Below the pieces are notes generated by a model. It saw only the letters and a list, made by a program, of their open reading frames with translations, was not told the DNA's origin and did not search any database. This document shows positions 1 to 10,764 of a stretch of 64,000 bases of DNA, one piece after another (within the stretch, counting starts at the first letter, position 1; each line of letters starts with the position of its first letter). The position numbers and the translations under genes are program-made. The stretch covers positions 5,988,501 to 6,052,500 of the forward strand of contig PUFA01000092.1 in NCBI GenBank assembly GCA_003508835.1. Reading direction: 5' to 3'. Source of the stretch: Eonycteris spelaea (lineage: Eukaryota > Chordata > Mammalia > Chiroptera > Pteropodidae).

Positions 1-60
1 CCTCCTCCTCCTCCTCCTCCTCCTTCTTCTTCTTCTTCTCCTTCTTCTTCTTTTTTTTTT
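1..60. repeat. (CCT)n/(CTT)n pyrimidine microsatellite
   Basis: A pure pyrimidine run on the plus strand at the window edge: CCT units, then CTT units, ending in a run of T. It is a simple sequence repeat and may continue upstream of the window. Confidence 0.95.
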
Positions 61-1160
61 ACTATTTCTTTCTCTCAATTGTGTACTTAATGTAACTCTT
101 TTCTTATGTCATTGTCTATTTTTCCATCAAGACCTGTTTTTATAACCAGATTGTAATGTCTGTGGATATAGGAATCATGCTTCAGGCTTTTCATTACACT
201 TTGTACCCTTAATTCTCTGAGATTCATACTTGGTGGAGTCAGCCATTCCAAGGCAGCTCTGTGCATGTTTTTGCCTTTGTTTCAGTGGCCTTCGAACATC
301 ATTCGCTATGAGTGGCAGCGTTTCCTTCTGATGCTGTGCTCTGCATTTCCCCCCCCTGACTCTGCTTTGTGTTTCTAGGCACCAAGTAACAACCAAAGAC
401 CATGCGCAAAAGTGCCCTCTTGGTTAGGCGTCCATGGTTAAGCCATCCTTTGATTTAGATGTGAAATGAGAGCTTTGAGGCAGAGGTCAAGGGTCTGTGC
501 CCATTAGGGAAATGACAGTCTCCTTCCAAGAAACTTTAAGTTTCCCCTGGTCATGGGAGGCCTACTTGCTATAGAAAAACTTAAAAAAGTACTTAGTGTA
601 GGGTAAATTTTGTAACAACCACTCCATGATGAAAAATAAATATTGGCAATAGGCATTAGAAGTGAGGAAAAAGAGAGACAGTTTTTCAAAACTAAATATC
701 AAGTGACGACTGTGCATTATGTTAACTGTGGGGTGATTCTAAGAAAAACATAGAACAGAGAACTTTTAGAAGTTGAGATTTTTACTCCTCTATCCTTGCC
801 CTAGCAATGTCTACACTTGCTTTACACTCTTCAGAGTAGAAGGGACCACTGGGTTCAAAGAACATTCAGTTGGGGGTGGGAGAGGGGGAGAAAAGAAGGA
901 GAAGAAAAGGAAAGATCAGACACTGAGGCCTGTTCAGAACACTATGTATATCTTTCTTCCCACTGGCACCAGAAAAACAATTGCTGAGACACTGTAAAAA
1001 ATCAATAATTTCAGCCCCTTGGATGGAATTGTTGCTCAGCTTTGTGTACCGGTTACTGAGCGAAGGTTATTGAGACACAGGGCTAAGGACTAATTTAGGA
1101 TTGGGATGGCCTGAAATGTTCACAACTCCCTGTATCCAAGCCCTTTGCAATATTCATTTG
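61..1160. other. Unassigned non-coding stretch
   Basis: No gene or clear repeat is seen. The only structure is a polypurine tract near 871-925 (G-rich, then GAA/GGA-rich). Short open frames here have no recognisable domain. Confidence 0.6.
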
Positions 1161-1164
1161 CACA

Positions 1165-1576
1165 TCTGCCCTTTACTAGGTGAGGTCTATTTTCCCGCCT
1201 CTTGAATCTGGACTGGCTTTGTGATGTGCTTTGGCCAATAAAGTACCATAGAAGTGATGGTATGCTACTTCTAAGCATAGGCCTCAATAAGCCTTGAAAG
1301 TTTTATTTCTCTTAAATTTGCCTACCAGCATAAGGATAAGTCTGGGCTAGCCTGCTGGATGACAGAAAACACGCAGCCAGTCATCTAAACTGACAGCCAG
1401 TCATCTGAACCAGACATTTTTAAAATAGCCTGTTCCTAATCAACCCAACAACAGACATAAGATGCATTAGTGAACTTAAATAACTAAGCAGAGATCAGTT
1501 AAGCAGGGCCCAGTACTACCTAGCTAGCCCATAGACTCATGAGCAATAATAAATACAGCAAAAGAGAACTGATACA
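1165..1576 (+). mobile_element. MaLR/MLT1-type LTR, old copy
   Basis: The order of blocks fits an ancient MLT1-like solo LTR: a 'cttgaatctggactggctttgtg' type segment, a 'tttggccaata' block, a 'ctggatgacag' block, an 'agactcatgagcaataataa' type polyadenylation region, and an 'actgatacag' end. No internal viral genes adjoin it. An imperfect tandem copy of about 20 bp built on 'cagccagtcatct' lies at about 1373-1411. The subfamily is not assigned. Confidence 0.6.
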
Positions 1577-1714
1577 GAGTCAATCAAATGGTTAGCCAGG
1601 CATTTTGCTCTGGAGATAGTTGAGAACCTGAGTCAGAAGTTTTCAGAGTTAGTAGGCCTACCTGGACTCCTATTTGGAATCTAAGGTGAGTTGTTCCAAA
1701 AGCAGATTCCAGAG

Positions 1715-1915
1715 AGTATTTTTAATAATAATAATCTTAGAAGTTAACTATGTGCAATGCTTACTTCAAAGCCAACATCTCCTCTCGCTTCCACAAACAT
1801 AAGGTGCTATTATCCTGGTTTTATGGAACAAAGAAGCTGAGGGTGAGAAGTTAGGTAGATACTAAGAGCTAAAATGAAAACCTTGGTTGAGTTTGATTCC
1901 AAAGCCCAGGTAATG
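1715..1915 (-). mobile_element. MIR SINE fragment
   Basis: The AATAAT start, the 'ctatgtgcaatgcttac' block, the 'ggtgctattatcctggttttatgga' block and the 'gaagctgagg' block follow the reverse complement of MIR. MIR is an ancient tRNA-derived SINE mobilised by LINE-2. The copy is heavily diverged. Confidence 0.65.
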
Positions 1916-1919
1916 AACA

Positions 1920-2545
1920 ATGCACAAAGGTATTGCGCTGGGAAATTGATGGTATTGTCATAGCTGGCAACCAAGGACTGAGGAGCGAGGCAACTCCCCT
2001 ATCTGCAGTGGAAATGGGGTTTGGGGCAACTGTCTAGGCTTATTCAGAGGATAAGGAGACAAGGTGGCAGCTAGAGAGAAGGCAGCTACATAACACCTGC
2101 CAGATGTTACTGTAGCAATAAACAAGCCCAGCAAATCCTGTTTCACTCCTGAGAACATTTGTCTCCATGGTAGAATAAAGCAAAACTGGAATGAGTCAGT
2201 CACCACCTGAGAGGAGGGAGGGCTCAGAGTCACAGAGGCTTGGCAGATTGCTCTCCACTCCACTCTTTGACTCATCAATCCCAGAGGAGTTAAGAACTTG
2301 CTTGCTAACAGCTTTCCCCAGTCATCTCAACAGATAAAAGGAGACGGGCACAAAGCCGGAGGAATCCCATTACGTTGTAAAGTTCTTAGATACGATAGGG
2401 GATGTCTCAGTCTCCCCTGTGAATGTAGTAAAATACTTTTACCCATTCTATATATGGTTAACCTACCCCATCCTCATGAAAATTACCATATTGAGTGCTC
2501 TGAAAATAGCCTGTTTTCAAGAATCAACTTATACATTAATCCCTT
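1920..2545. other. Unassigned non-coding stretch
   Basis: No gene or named repeat is recognised. Opposing short open frames (106 codons on minus at 1958-2278, 84 codons on plus at 2298-2552) have no known domain and look like chance. Confidence 0.55.
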
Positions 2546-2554
2546 TGTATAGAA

Positions 2555-2735
2555 TTAATAACAACTGATTTCACTCTCACAGCAACTCTAATGTAGGTGT
2601 TAGTATTGCCACTTTACAGATGAAAAAAATGGAAGTTTGGGGATACGGTAAGCAACTTGCCAAAAATCACAAAGCTGGGCCCTCGTCAAACCTATGCTGG
2701 CAACCACCAGAATCCAGGCTTCCAAACATTTCTTT
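2555..2735 (-). mobile_element. MIR SINE fragment
   Basis: The blocks 'cactctcacagcaactct', 'actttacagatgaaaaaaa' and 'aacttgccaaaaatcac' match the reverse complement of the MIR core and 5' part. Confidence 0.7.
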
Positions 2736-2765
2736 TTTCTGTTAAGACCAGTATGCTAAAAAAAC

Positions 2766-2972
2766 TTCCTCTTCCTCTCTTCCTCTCTCTCTCTCTTGCT
2801 TGTTCGCTTGCTCTCACACCCTCTCTCTCTCTCTCCTCTCTCTCTCTCTCCCCCTCCCTCACTCCCTCCCTTTTTCCTTCCTTCCTTCCTTCCTTCCTTC
2901 CTTCCTTCCTTCCTTCCTTTCGTTCGTTAGTTAGTTAGTTCGTTCATTCTTCCTTTCTTTCTTTCTTTCTTT
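2766..2972. repeat. Composite pyrimidine array with changing tetranucleotide unit
   Basis: The array begins as CT-rich simple repeat, becomes (TTCC)n, then TTCG, TTAG, TTCG/TTCA, and finally TTTC units. One tetranucleotide register persists through most of the second half while single bases of the unit change. It is a simple repeat expected to be polymorphic in length. Confidence 0.95.
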
Positions 2973-2974
2973 TC

Positions 2975-4355
2975 AGTATGCCAGCAAAATATTCTGGATG
3001 TCAGAGTCAAGGATAAGACTCAATTTGAACTCTTGCCTATCTTCTCTTTAACTACCAACCTGGAAATGTAGCACCAAAGATAGAATTCCAAAGCTGGCAG
3101 GTAAGTTCTATTCATCTTAAGAATTTTTCCCATCCAATATTATCATACATCCAGATTCCTTACAGCAAATTTCATCTCTGCTGAAACTCAGCAAAACCAT
3201 CAGACTTTTCTTTTGGTATTGATAGTTCATTTATTAAATGAACATTCAGAACACAGCTCCTAGTACCTGAATCAGCCTTACTAGTGTTTCTCTGGGCTAT
3301 ACTGGAGGCCTGGGATATGTTCCCACTCTACTAACATGCTGTTGTTTGGGACACAAAGACAAATAGAGTGCATTCAGCTAAAGGATGCAGCTGAGAGGAG
3401 AGGGGAGCAGTCAAGAGACTGAGCATCCTCTGTGAATTACTGAACTCAATTGTGTTATGGTGAGTTTTTATGTGTCAGATGTCTGAATGGCAGGTAGGGG
3501 AACATAAATGCCAGATCTCCCAACAACTCATCACTTTCTTATCATTTCTTTCTTCTTACACCTTTGCACTTTCAGACAGCGTGTGTTTAAAGTTCAAGTT
3601 TCCATCTATCACAAGTCTCGCTGCATATGACCATAGCACAGTAGACTAGGAAGGCATCCAAATCTATTTCAGCCTTCCCTAAAGCACGGATTCTATCTAC
3701 TGTACTCTTTTAGGGGATATATAACATCTGCTCAAATATTTCTAGTGACAGACAACTCATTAATTCCCAGGACAGTCCAATTAATTCTTTGAATAGTTCA
3801 ATTTACCAGTGCAACAGACTGATCTAAAAGGTCTCCTCTATATGTCAGGCACTGCTGAGAGATGATAAAGCATCCGACTCTCAGGAAACTGACAGTTCTA
3901 CATTAGAACCACATTCAACCTCCCTTTAGCATCTAACCCTTTTTTCTTGGTTCTGTCTTTTAAGGTGTCACAGACTAAGTTCAGTTTTTGACATCCATCT
4001 GTGGAAAGAATGGTCCTTATTAAATGTCCCTGGAGAAATGCGAAGTTGCTATCAGTCACATACACCTGCCTGACAATGAGTTGTTAGACTTTTCTTTTTG
4101 ACAGGAGGGAACAGAAGAGTAGTTTTTGACAAGTTAAAAAAGGAAGAGTGGTCTACTAGTGCTGGAAAATGTTTATCTGTGGCTAGACTTTATTGATTTA
4201 GCATCAGTGTTAACTATGCTTAAGAAATGTGAAAAGAATGCAGGATCTGTTATTCGCACACCCCCAGGTGCTAATGACTAACATTTAGTTTTCCATGTCT
4301 TCTATTGCTCACTTTCTACTCCTTAAAACTTCCTCTTCCTTTGCCTCTATTATTG
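2975..4355. other. Mostly unassigned stretch with weak L2-like piece
   Basis: No gene is seen. About 3800-3905 ('atgtcaggcactgctgagag' followed by a 'caggaaactgacagttc' block) weakly resembles the L2/MIR-type 'gccaggcactg' segment. The rest is not recognised. Confidence 0.4.
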
Positions 4356-4359
4356 TTCT

Positions 4360-5200
4360 TTCTGAACTGGCTTCATTGGCTTTTTCTGTTTAGATACTTT
4401 AAATGTTAGTATTCTCCACATCTTACTTCCATCACTATCTTTTCTTATATTACAAGTTCTCTTATGCAGCTCCCATGGTTTCCACCAAACTGAAAAGCTG
4501 ACCACTCTACTCAGTCTATATCTCCAGCTCTCATCTCTCTCCTGAATTCCACAACTATTGCCAATTTCCTAATTCACTGTATTTCCTCTAGGCACATCAA
4601 GGTAATTAATCTCTTTTCCAAACCTCTTTCTCTTTCCATATGCCTTATCTCCATTTATTGTGTCACCATCTATCTCAACAACATGCCACCAAATTCTGTC
4701 TGTTCTACCCCAGACCTATTCCCTGATTGTATTCCCAGCTGTTACAACCAAACAATAGCTTGTTTCCCTGTCCCTGTATCTTTACAATTTAGTCCATCTT
4801 CCACATTGCTTCCATGATTATGCTCCTAAAATAAATAAATGGATAAATAAGTGCATCTAGTCATACCTGTTGCCTTCAGAATAAAGACCTAAAATCATTA
4901 CATAATAAAGACATTCTTCACTGTCTGTGTCCAACTATCTCTCTTCTACCTAAATGCACCTCTAGGCCACTCCCATAAGACATACACACAAATTCTGCTC
5001 CAACCACCATGAAGTTCTTACTTGATCTTTTCCTTAAACATAGGCTATACTGATTCTCTTTGAATATGCTCATCTGTTTTCCTTAAAGCCTGTCCTTTTT
5101 CAGTATGGTAAGCTCATGTTCATCTTTCAAAATCTAATCCAAAATCTATTCTGACTGACACTTTCTTACTCATCTAGGCAGTTATTAATTTCTTCCTATG
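4360..5200 (+). mobile_element. LINE-2 3' fragment
   Basis: This long pyrimidine-rich stretch follows the L2 ORF2 end and 3' region. It contains an 'atctccagctctcatctctctcc' type block, 'ccaccaaattctgtctgttc', 'gattatgctcctaaaat', 'cttcagaataaagacctaaa' and 'ttcatctttcaaaatcta'. It is badly decayed, with stops in all frames. L2 is a non-LTR retrotransposon long dead in placental mammals. Confidence 0.6.
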
Positions 5201-5219
5201 TGTTGGTGATTGGTCAAAA

Positions 5220-5735
5220 ACATTATTGTGCATTAGAAACCAGAAATGCTAGATACTGATAGATGATGGGTGTACTGTGGTTAGGGTGATAGAAAGTCTC
5301 TACTCTATACAGCATTAAATCCAGTGGAGAAGACTGAGGTTGTACATCTAATTCAAGTGTATTGACTATAATGAAAGTAGCTATGCATTATGCAGACCTA
5401 GTCTAATCAATGCTGTCCAATAGAACATTCTACGTCTGTGTAATGTTGTTTATCTGTATAGTCCAATAGAATAGCCACTATCTACATGTGGCTATTGAGT
5501 ACTTGAAATATGAGTAATGCAACTGAGGAATTAAATTTTTTATCTTATTTTATTTTAATTGTTTAAATTTAAATATCCAGCTAATGACATCTTTATTAGA
5601 CAGCTGTAGTTTTAGACATTAAGGAAGTCATCTCTGAGAGGCTGAGATTTAATCTTGGATCTGAAGGATTAATAGATCCAAAGGGCAGATGATGAGGTGG
5701 GAAGACTATTTAGAATATAGCATTATAAGGCCCAG
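5220..5735 (-). mobile_element. LINE-2-like fragment, interrupted
   Basis: 5615-5735 carries the reverse-strand L2 pattern 'gaagtcatctctgagaggctgag' followed by 'tctgaaggat' and 'gatgaggtgggaag'. The segment before the hAT-type insertion at 5407-5606 plausibly belongs to the same copy. The left border is uncertain. Confidence 0.45.
5407..5606. mobile_element. Small hAT-type DNA transposon, non-autonomous
   Basis: The left end reads 'caatgctgtccaatagaa' and the right end 'tttattagacagctg', which are imperfect inverted repeats of each other. Inside are 'gccactatctacatgtggct' and AT-rich sequence typical of small MER elements with a 'tgtccaatagaa' terminus. Flanking bases are similar on both sides but not a clean 8-bp duplication. 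There is no transposase. Confidence 0.55.
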
Positions 5736-5739
5736 ATTC

Positions 5740-6755
5740 ACAAGTTCACGTTCTCTGTTAATTCTACACCTCCCTTAGCTCTTGTAAACTTAAAATAGTG
5801 CCTAGAGCTCAACATATATTTGCTATTATTATTATAATTAAGTTTGTTCTGGTTTTTAGACTTCTTCATAAGCTTTATTAAGTCGCATTCATATGTGTGT
5901 ACCTTTAGTCTCTGTCAGTTTTATAAAAATGGGAACTGTCCCGAATTCTTTTTCTATTCTGCCACTATATCTCAAAGATTACTGTGCAGGCAGATTTGCT
6001 CTCCACCTGAAACAGTCTACATTTTAAGGAAATTAAAAATCAGTGAGAACATAAACAGTCAAGTGATGATCATCTCAATACACTGTGGTTCTGAACTTTT
6101 CAGCTCCCGGGTGAGATCATGGAATCAAACAAATCTATTGTGAGAATTCTCAGTGCTTAAATGAGGTCTTATGCCTCATGTCCTCCATAGTCTTGGATTT
6201 ACCTACAGTCACTTTCTGGTGAGAATTTTGTCTCTTAAATGAAGTATAGTCCCACTACTACTCAGCTTCACATTAACATCAACAGGAAAGCATTCCTATC
6301 ACTTGTCTATCCATGTTGCTTTATGCTTTTATATAACACATGGGAAAGGTGTGGGCAAAAGAAATGCTATTTTGGAATGCATGCTTATCAACACATGACA
6401 GGTGTGCTGTAAAGACTGCAAGGAACTGTTTGTAACATACCATAGCAAATCCCTGAGAGTGTCTGGCAGAGCCAGTACTGCAGATGGCTTGGCAATCTGA
6501 GCAGCTGATTCTACAACCTCATCCCCAAAACTAAAGAGGATCTTCAATTTATTTTTAAACAGCAAAAGTCATCCAGATATTTATCTATATTATGAGGAGC
6601 TATGGACAGATGAGAAGAAATTAGATTCATAGAACTGAGAAAGGAAACTATCTATGAACTGAAGATTCACAAAAAAAGAGAGAAATAGAAAATGACTAAT
6701 AAGACCAAAGCAAGTTCCTTCTCACTGGTTAAGACAGCCTTCACCTCAAGTTTTA
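5740..6755. other. Unassigned non-coding stretch
   Basis: No gene, RNA or named repeat is recognised. Short frames at 5844-6143 (+) and 6329-6565 (-) have no recognisable features. Confidence 0.5.
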
Positions 6756-6759
6756 TCTG

Positions 6760-7005
6760 ATGCTCAACACCTAGTTCAAATCCTACTTGCCTCACAGATC
6801 TATGATGACCTGTTGCTGCTGAAACTGCAGGGCATTTGTCTTTAATACATAGGTTGGCATTTAATTATACAGTGTATTGTCTTGTTATTTGTTAAGATTT
6901 TGTATGCTTGAGATTTTTCTCCCCAACCAGGATGTAAGTTTTTCAGTGTCCATGCAGCAGAGTACCTCATGGAGCCATTGATAAATATCTTCTGATTTAT
7001 TCAAT
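6760..7005 (+). mobile_element. LINE-2 3' end fragment
   Basis: This follows the L2 3' pattern: a 'tcaaatcctacttgcctcacag' type block, 'taattatacagtgtattgtcttgttatttg' and 'ccaggatgtaagtttttcag', then 'gagccattgataaatatc'. It is strongly diverged. Confidence 0.55.
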
Positions 7006-7009
7006 AACA

Positions 7010-7365
7010 TGCCAGAGGATAGACCATTGTCAAATAGTGAGATAAAGAGAAGCAAGGGGAAAACAGAGCAAGGTGCAGAGCTGTGCCCTAATGAAGGCAG
7101 CTAAGATTTCCTCAGGTGACTTATATACTAGGAATGACAACACTGATGAGCACAAGTGGGGTAATTGGCTTGGGCGCTTGAACTCTGATGTTCTCTTATT
7201 GTTGGCTGACATATGGATTATACCTTCACTTGAAAGTATATAAGCACCCAAGTTCTTTGGAAAAGAAACTTCTGTTATGGTGGTAAAGAAAAAGTCTAGA
7301 TAGAAGTGTTTCCCACTCCAGAGGCTTGTGAAAATTACTAATCAAGTAAATCATCTGACCTATGT
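7010..7365. other. Unassigned non-coding stretch
   Basis: No recognisable gene or repeat is seen. Confidence 0.5.
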
Positions 7366-7369
7366 CTCA

Positions 7370-7550
7370 GAATATTAGAACTGGAAGGAGATTCAGATAT
7401 TATCTGATCACAGTCCCATTTTACAGTGAGAGAAACTGAAGCTCATAACATGAAATGACTTGTTCGATGCAATATGCCTGGGTTGGTGGCAGAGCTGAAT
7501 CTAGAGCCTATGATTTCTGGTTTCTAAGGCCAGTGATCTTTCCACATTAG
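7370..7550 (-). mobile_element. MIR SINE
   Basis: A clear reverse-strand MIR core: 'cccattttacagtgagagaa', 'actgaagctcataacatg', 'gtggcagagctgaatc' and 'agagcctatgatttctgg' occur in the expected order. Confidence 0.8.
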
Positions 7551-7769
7551 TATCATGAGAAGTAACAGAATTCTAATGGATTATTCAGTGAAAGCTACCA
7601 TTGACTAGTCTGTTTTCTTCCTCACTTGGTTTCTTTTTTTAATCAGCCTAGACCCCAATTACTTGAACTATTCTCCCATCTAAACTGTATTTCAATATCC
7701 TCATCTATGTGTCCAGGTATCCCTGCCCTAAAAACCCTAAACACAGATTGAACACAATAATCTACCTTC

Positions 7770-8395
7770 TCCAGCACCTGGTATTCTAGAACTGCTATTC
7801 TACTTTCTGTGTCCATGAATTTGCCTATCCTTTGTATCTCATATAAGTCTTACAATATTTGTCCTTTTGTGTCCGTCTGGCTTATTTCACTTACCATAAT
7901 GTTTTCATGGTATATCCATGTTGTAACATCTATCAGAATGTCATTCTTTTTCAAGGCTGGATAATATTCCATTATATGTGTATATCACATTTTGTTTATC
8001 TGTTCATCAGCTGATGGACATTTAAGTTGTTTCCACATTTTGGCTATTGTGAATAATGCTGCTGTTAACATTGGTATACAAGTATCTGTGTGTTCTTCTT
8101 TCCATTCTTTTGGGTATATACTCAGAAGTGGGATTGCTGGAGCTGCCAAATTGTTTTCCACAGCACCCGCACTATTTAAACCTGGCTGCCAATGCATACA
8201 AGTTCCAATTGCTCCACATCCTTTCCGACATATATTGTTTTCTGTTTGTTTTGTTTTTGTTTTCATTTTGGATCGTAGCCATTCTAATGCATACGAGGTG
8301 TTATTTTATTGTGGTTTTAATTTGCATTTCCTTAATAACAAGTGATATTGAGCATCCTTTTATATACTTATTGACCATTTGTATATCTTCTTAAG
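7770..8395 (-). mobile_element. LINE-1 (L1M-type) ORF2 3' region, antisense
   Basis: The plus strand is the reverse complement of the L1 ORF2 C-terminus and 3' UTR. Landmarks are 'ggctggataatattccatta', 'cacattttgtttatctgttc', 'ttttggctattgtgaataat', 'gctccacatcctttcc' and 'gtggttttaatttgcatttcc'. Open frames of 93-117 codons within it are shadows of this repeat. It is truncated on both sides. Confidence 0.9.
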
Positions 8396-8399
8396 TTTG

Positions 8400-9135
8400 C
8401 TACAGTTGTTAGTCAAAGAGCTAGTTTTGAAACCGAGGAAAATGATTTTAGACTGTGTTCTTAAAATTTTTTATCTAGTTTTATAGTGTTAACTACTAAG
8501 TTAAGCTGATACAGCCCTATATAGTAAGTTATATAATTTAATTATATGGTTGCAAACAATGAAAACTGGGTTTGACAACTTAAAGTGAAAAGGAATTTGT
8601 GGTAAGGATAAGAAGTAATTCACATAATTGAATGGAAAGCTGAAACATTGCACTTAAAAAGAGAGAGATTTAAATGGTTTGCAGCACCAGGGTTGTAAGA
8701 ACTGAGGAACGGCCATTTGAATGAATTGTCTGCAAATTGTCTCAGCAACTTGGTCAAGACTGAAATTCCAGAGAGCGAGCATCATATTGGTCTGGCTGGG
8801 ATACATGCCAACCCCACGGTAGAAAAGACAAGAATAGAACGTGGTGATCGGCAATCCAAACCTAGCTGTATCCAAGTGGTAAAGATTCACTCCCCCAGAG
8901 CAAAAGAAGAAACAGTGAATAAGTGGATTCAAAATGACAAGTCTACTATACTGCTAATATTTAACTTTTGCCTAGACCTCTCATCAGCTCCTAACCTAAA
9001 TATTCAATGACTTATCATTTCTACTTAAATTCCTTAGTACAATGGTAACCACTTGCTCCTCTGTAATTGGGTAGAAGTCTACCTTACAAATACCTCTCCT
9101 ACTACATTTCTCACTCTGGAGAATATGTGTCAAAA
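8400..9135. other. Unassigned non-coding stretch
   Basis: No named repeat is recognised. Opposing frames of 92 and 97 codons at 8654-9010 have no known domain. Confidence 0.5.
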
Positions 9136-9139
9136 ATAT

Positions 9140-9245
9140 GTGTCATTCTTTCCCTTATGAGACTATGAGCCCCTCTATTGTGTTGGATTCTTCTCTATAT
9201 CCTCTAGCAGTCAGTGCTCAATAAATGTTTGCTGCCTGATGACTG
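9140..9245 (+). mobile_element. LINE-2 3' tail
   Basis: A 'gagactatgagcccctctat' block is followed by 'cagtcagtgctcaataaatg' and 'tttgctgcctgatgactgaa', the usual L2 3' terminal pattern. Confidence 0.7.
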
Positions 9246-9434
9246 AACCAAAACTACCAACTTGAGGGGAACTAGAGTATCAGACATTCATGTAACAAAA
9301 TCTTTAACATAAAGACTTTGAAGTTTTATTTGAATACAGGAATAATATGAGCCAAAAGTGTTTTATAAATTGTCAAAGAGTAAAGGTAATCTTAACTCTG
9401 TTGGTAAAAGTATGGTGAATGCCAAAAAAGAGTA

Positions 9435-9700
9435 GGTCTTTGATACCTGACACTGATCAGACCACATCTGGAATATTATTACTATTTCTTGACACATTAT
9501 AATAATGAGATTGAAAAAAACTAAAATGTTTAGAAACTATATCAATGGACAAGCATAACTGAATAGGGAATATTTATAATGGAAAAGAGAAAAGTTAGGA
9601 GATTTGATCACTGTAATTTTTCAAAAGGCCTCTGAAAATCAGAAAGCTATCTGCTTAACTACACATAGAATCAGAATCAATAGGCAGGAAAAAAATCTTA
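9435..9700 (-). mobile_element. L3/CR1-like LINE fragment
   Basis: The segment 'cagaccacatctggaatatt', then 'gaatagggaatatttataat' and 'aagttaggagatttgatcac', follows the reverse-strand pattern of mammalian L3/CR1 LINEs. It is very diverged, so the call is tentative. Confidence 0.4.
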
Positions 9701-9704
9701 AAAG

Positions 9705-10380
9705 AGTTGTTCATAAACGGAATAATCTATTTTATAATATAATAAGACCCTATGCTAGAAATGCTAAGAAGTTATGTTAACAAATCTCAAGATATTGTTT
9801 AAGTAATAATTTCATAGCTTAGTACATTGAATAGATTAGATGTCACATACTCAAATGTCTTTAGAAACAAGGCAATAATTGCTTTGCATGAATGAAGTAG
9901 GTTGGGTATAAGACAGTAGAATACGGTGGGAACTGTTATGGGGTCTAGAGAACATGTGTCTGCCTGAAGGTATTTGAATTTATACATGTTTAGAGCATGA
10001 TGAAGTTCAAATAAAACAATCCTGAGAGCTAAATTCTGTACTTTGACTGCCAATTTGAACTCAATGGAGTAAATATTTCAGATGGTTTCTAACTTGAAGA
10101 TTCAACCCTGTATGGATAATATGCTTCTTAAACAGATTATTTATGATGGTTCCATGTGCAGAGAGTTGTGAGGAAGGTAACATCATTAAGAAACATAGTG
10201 GTGAAAATGAAAAGTTATTAGGATCACTATTGATTCTAATGAAATTACTAAGAGTTTGGTAAATATAAAGATGCTGTGCAGAAAGAGGGCAGAATCTGTT
10301 AATATGCTATTTTAGACAGCAAAAAGAACTCTGTAGATATGCATTATTTGTTTCTGAAATAATTTACAGGTGATTCATTC
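9705..10380. other. Unassigned AT-rich stretch
   Basis: No recognisable gene or repeat is seen. Confidence 0.5.
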
Positions 10381-10384
10381 AAGT

Positions 10385-10760
10385 GTCTGGACCCCAAGGT
10401 AGGGAGTTTATCTTAGACTATCCAAGTAAGCCCAATCTAATCACTAGTTCTTAAAAGTGAAAAAACTCCCAGCTATGATCAGTATGAGGGATAGGCAACT
10501 AGAGGATAAGGGTCAGAGAGATGCAACATTGCTGGCTTTGAAATGGAGAAAGGGGGCCACAAGCCAAGAAATGTCAGGGACCCCTAAAAGCTGGAAAAGG
10601 GAAGTAAGAAGATTCTCCTCTAGAGCCTTCCCTTTTGAAATCTTGATTTTACTTCTGGAAGACCCATGTTGGATCTCTGATGCACAAAACTAAGATTTGT
10701 GTTGTTTTAAGCCACTAGGTTTAGAGTAGTTGTTACAGAAGCAATAGAAAACTAATATAG
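10385..10760 (+). mobile_element. MaLR/MLT1-type LTR, 3' part
   Basis: In order: 'ccaagtaagcccaatctaat', 'gaggataagggtcagagaga', 'gccacaagccaagaaatgtc', 'aagctggaaaagg', 'ttctcctctagagccttc', 'ttgtgttgttttaagccact', and the terminal 'agaaaactaatatag'. This is the MLT1-like 3' half, and the 5' part is missing or beyond recognition. Confidence 0.8.
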
Positions 10761-10764
10761 ATGC

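Noticed and set aside
2766..2972. The composite TTCC/TTAG array considered as an interstitial telomeric repeat
   Set aside because: The units are four bases long and never TTAGGG. The TTAG units are a minor variant in a tetranucleotide array.
7985..8394. Three overlapping frames of 93-117 codons
   Set aside because: All lie within antisense L1 ORF2-end sequence. The frames are shadows of the retrotransposon.
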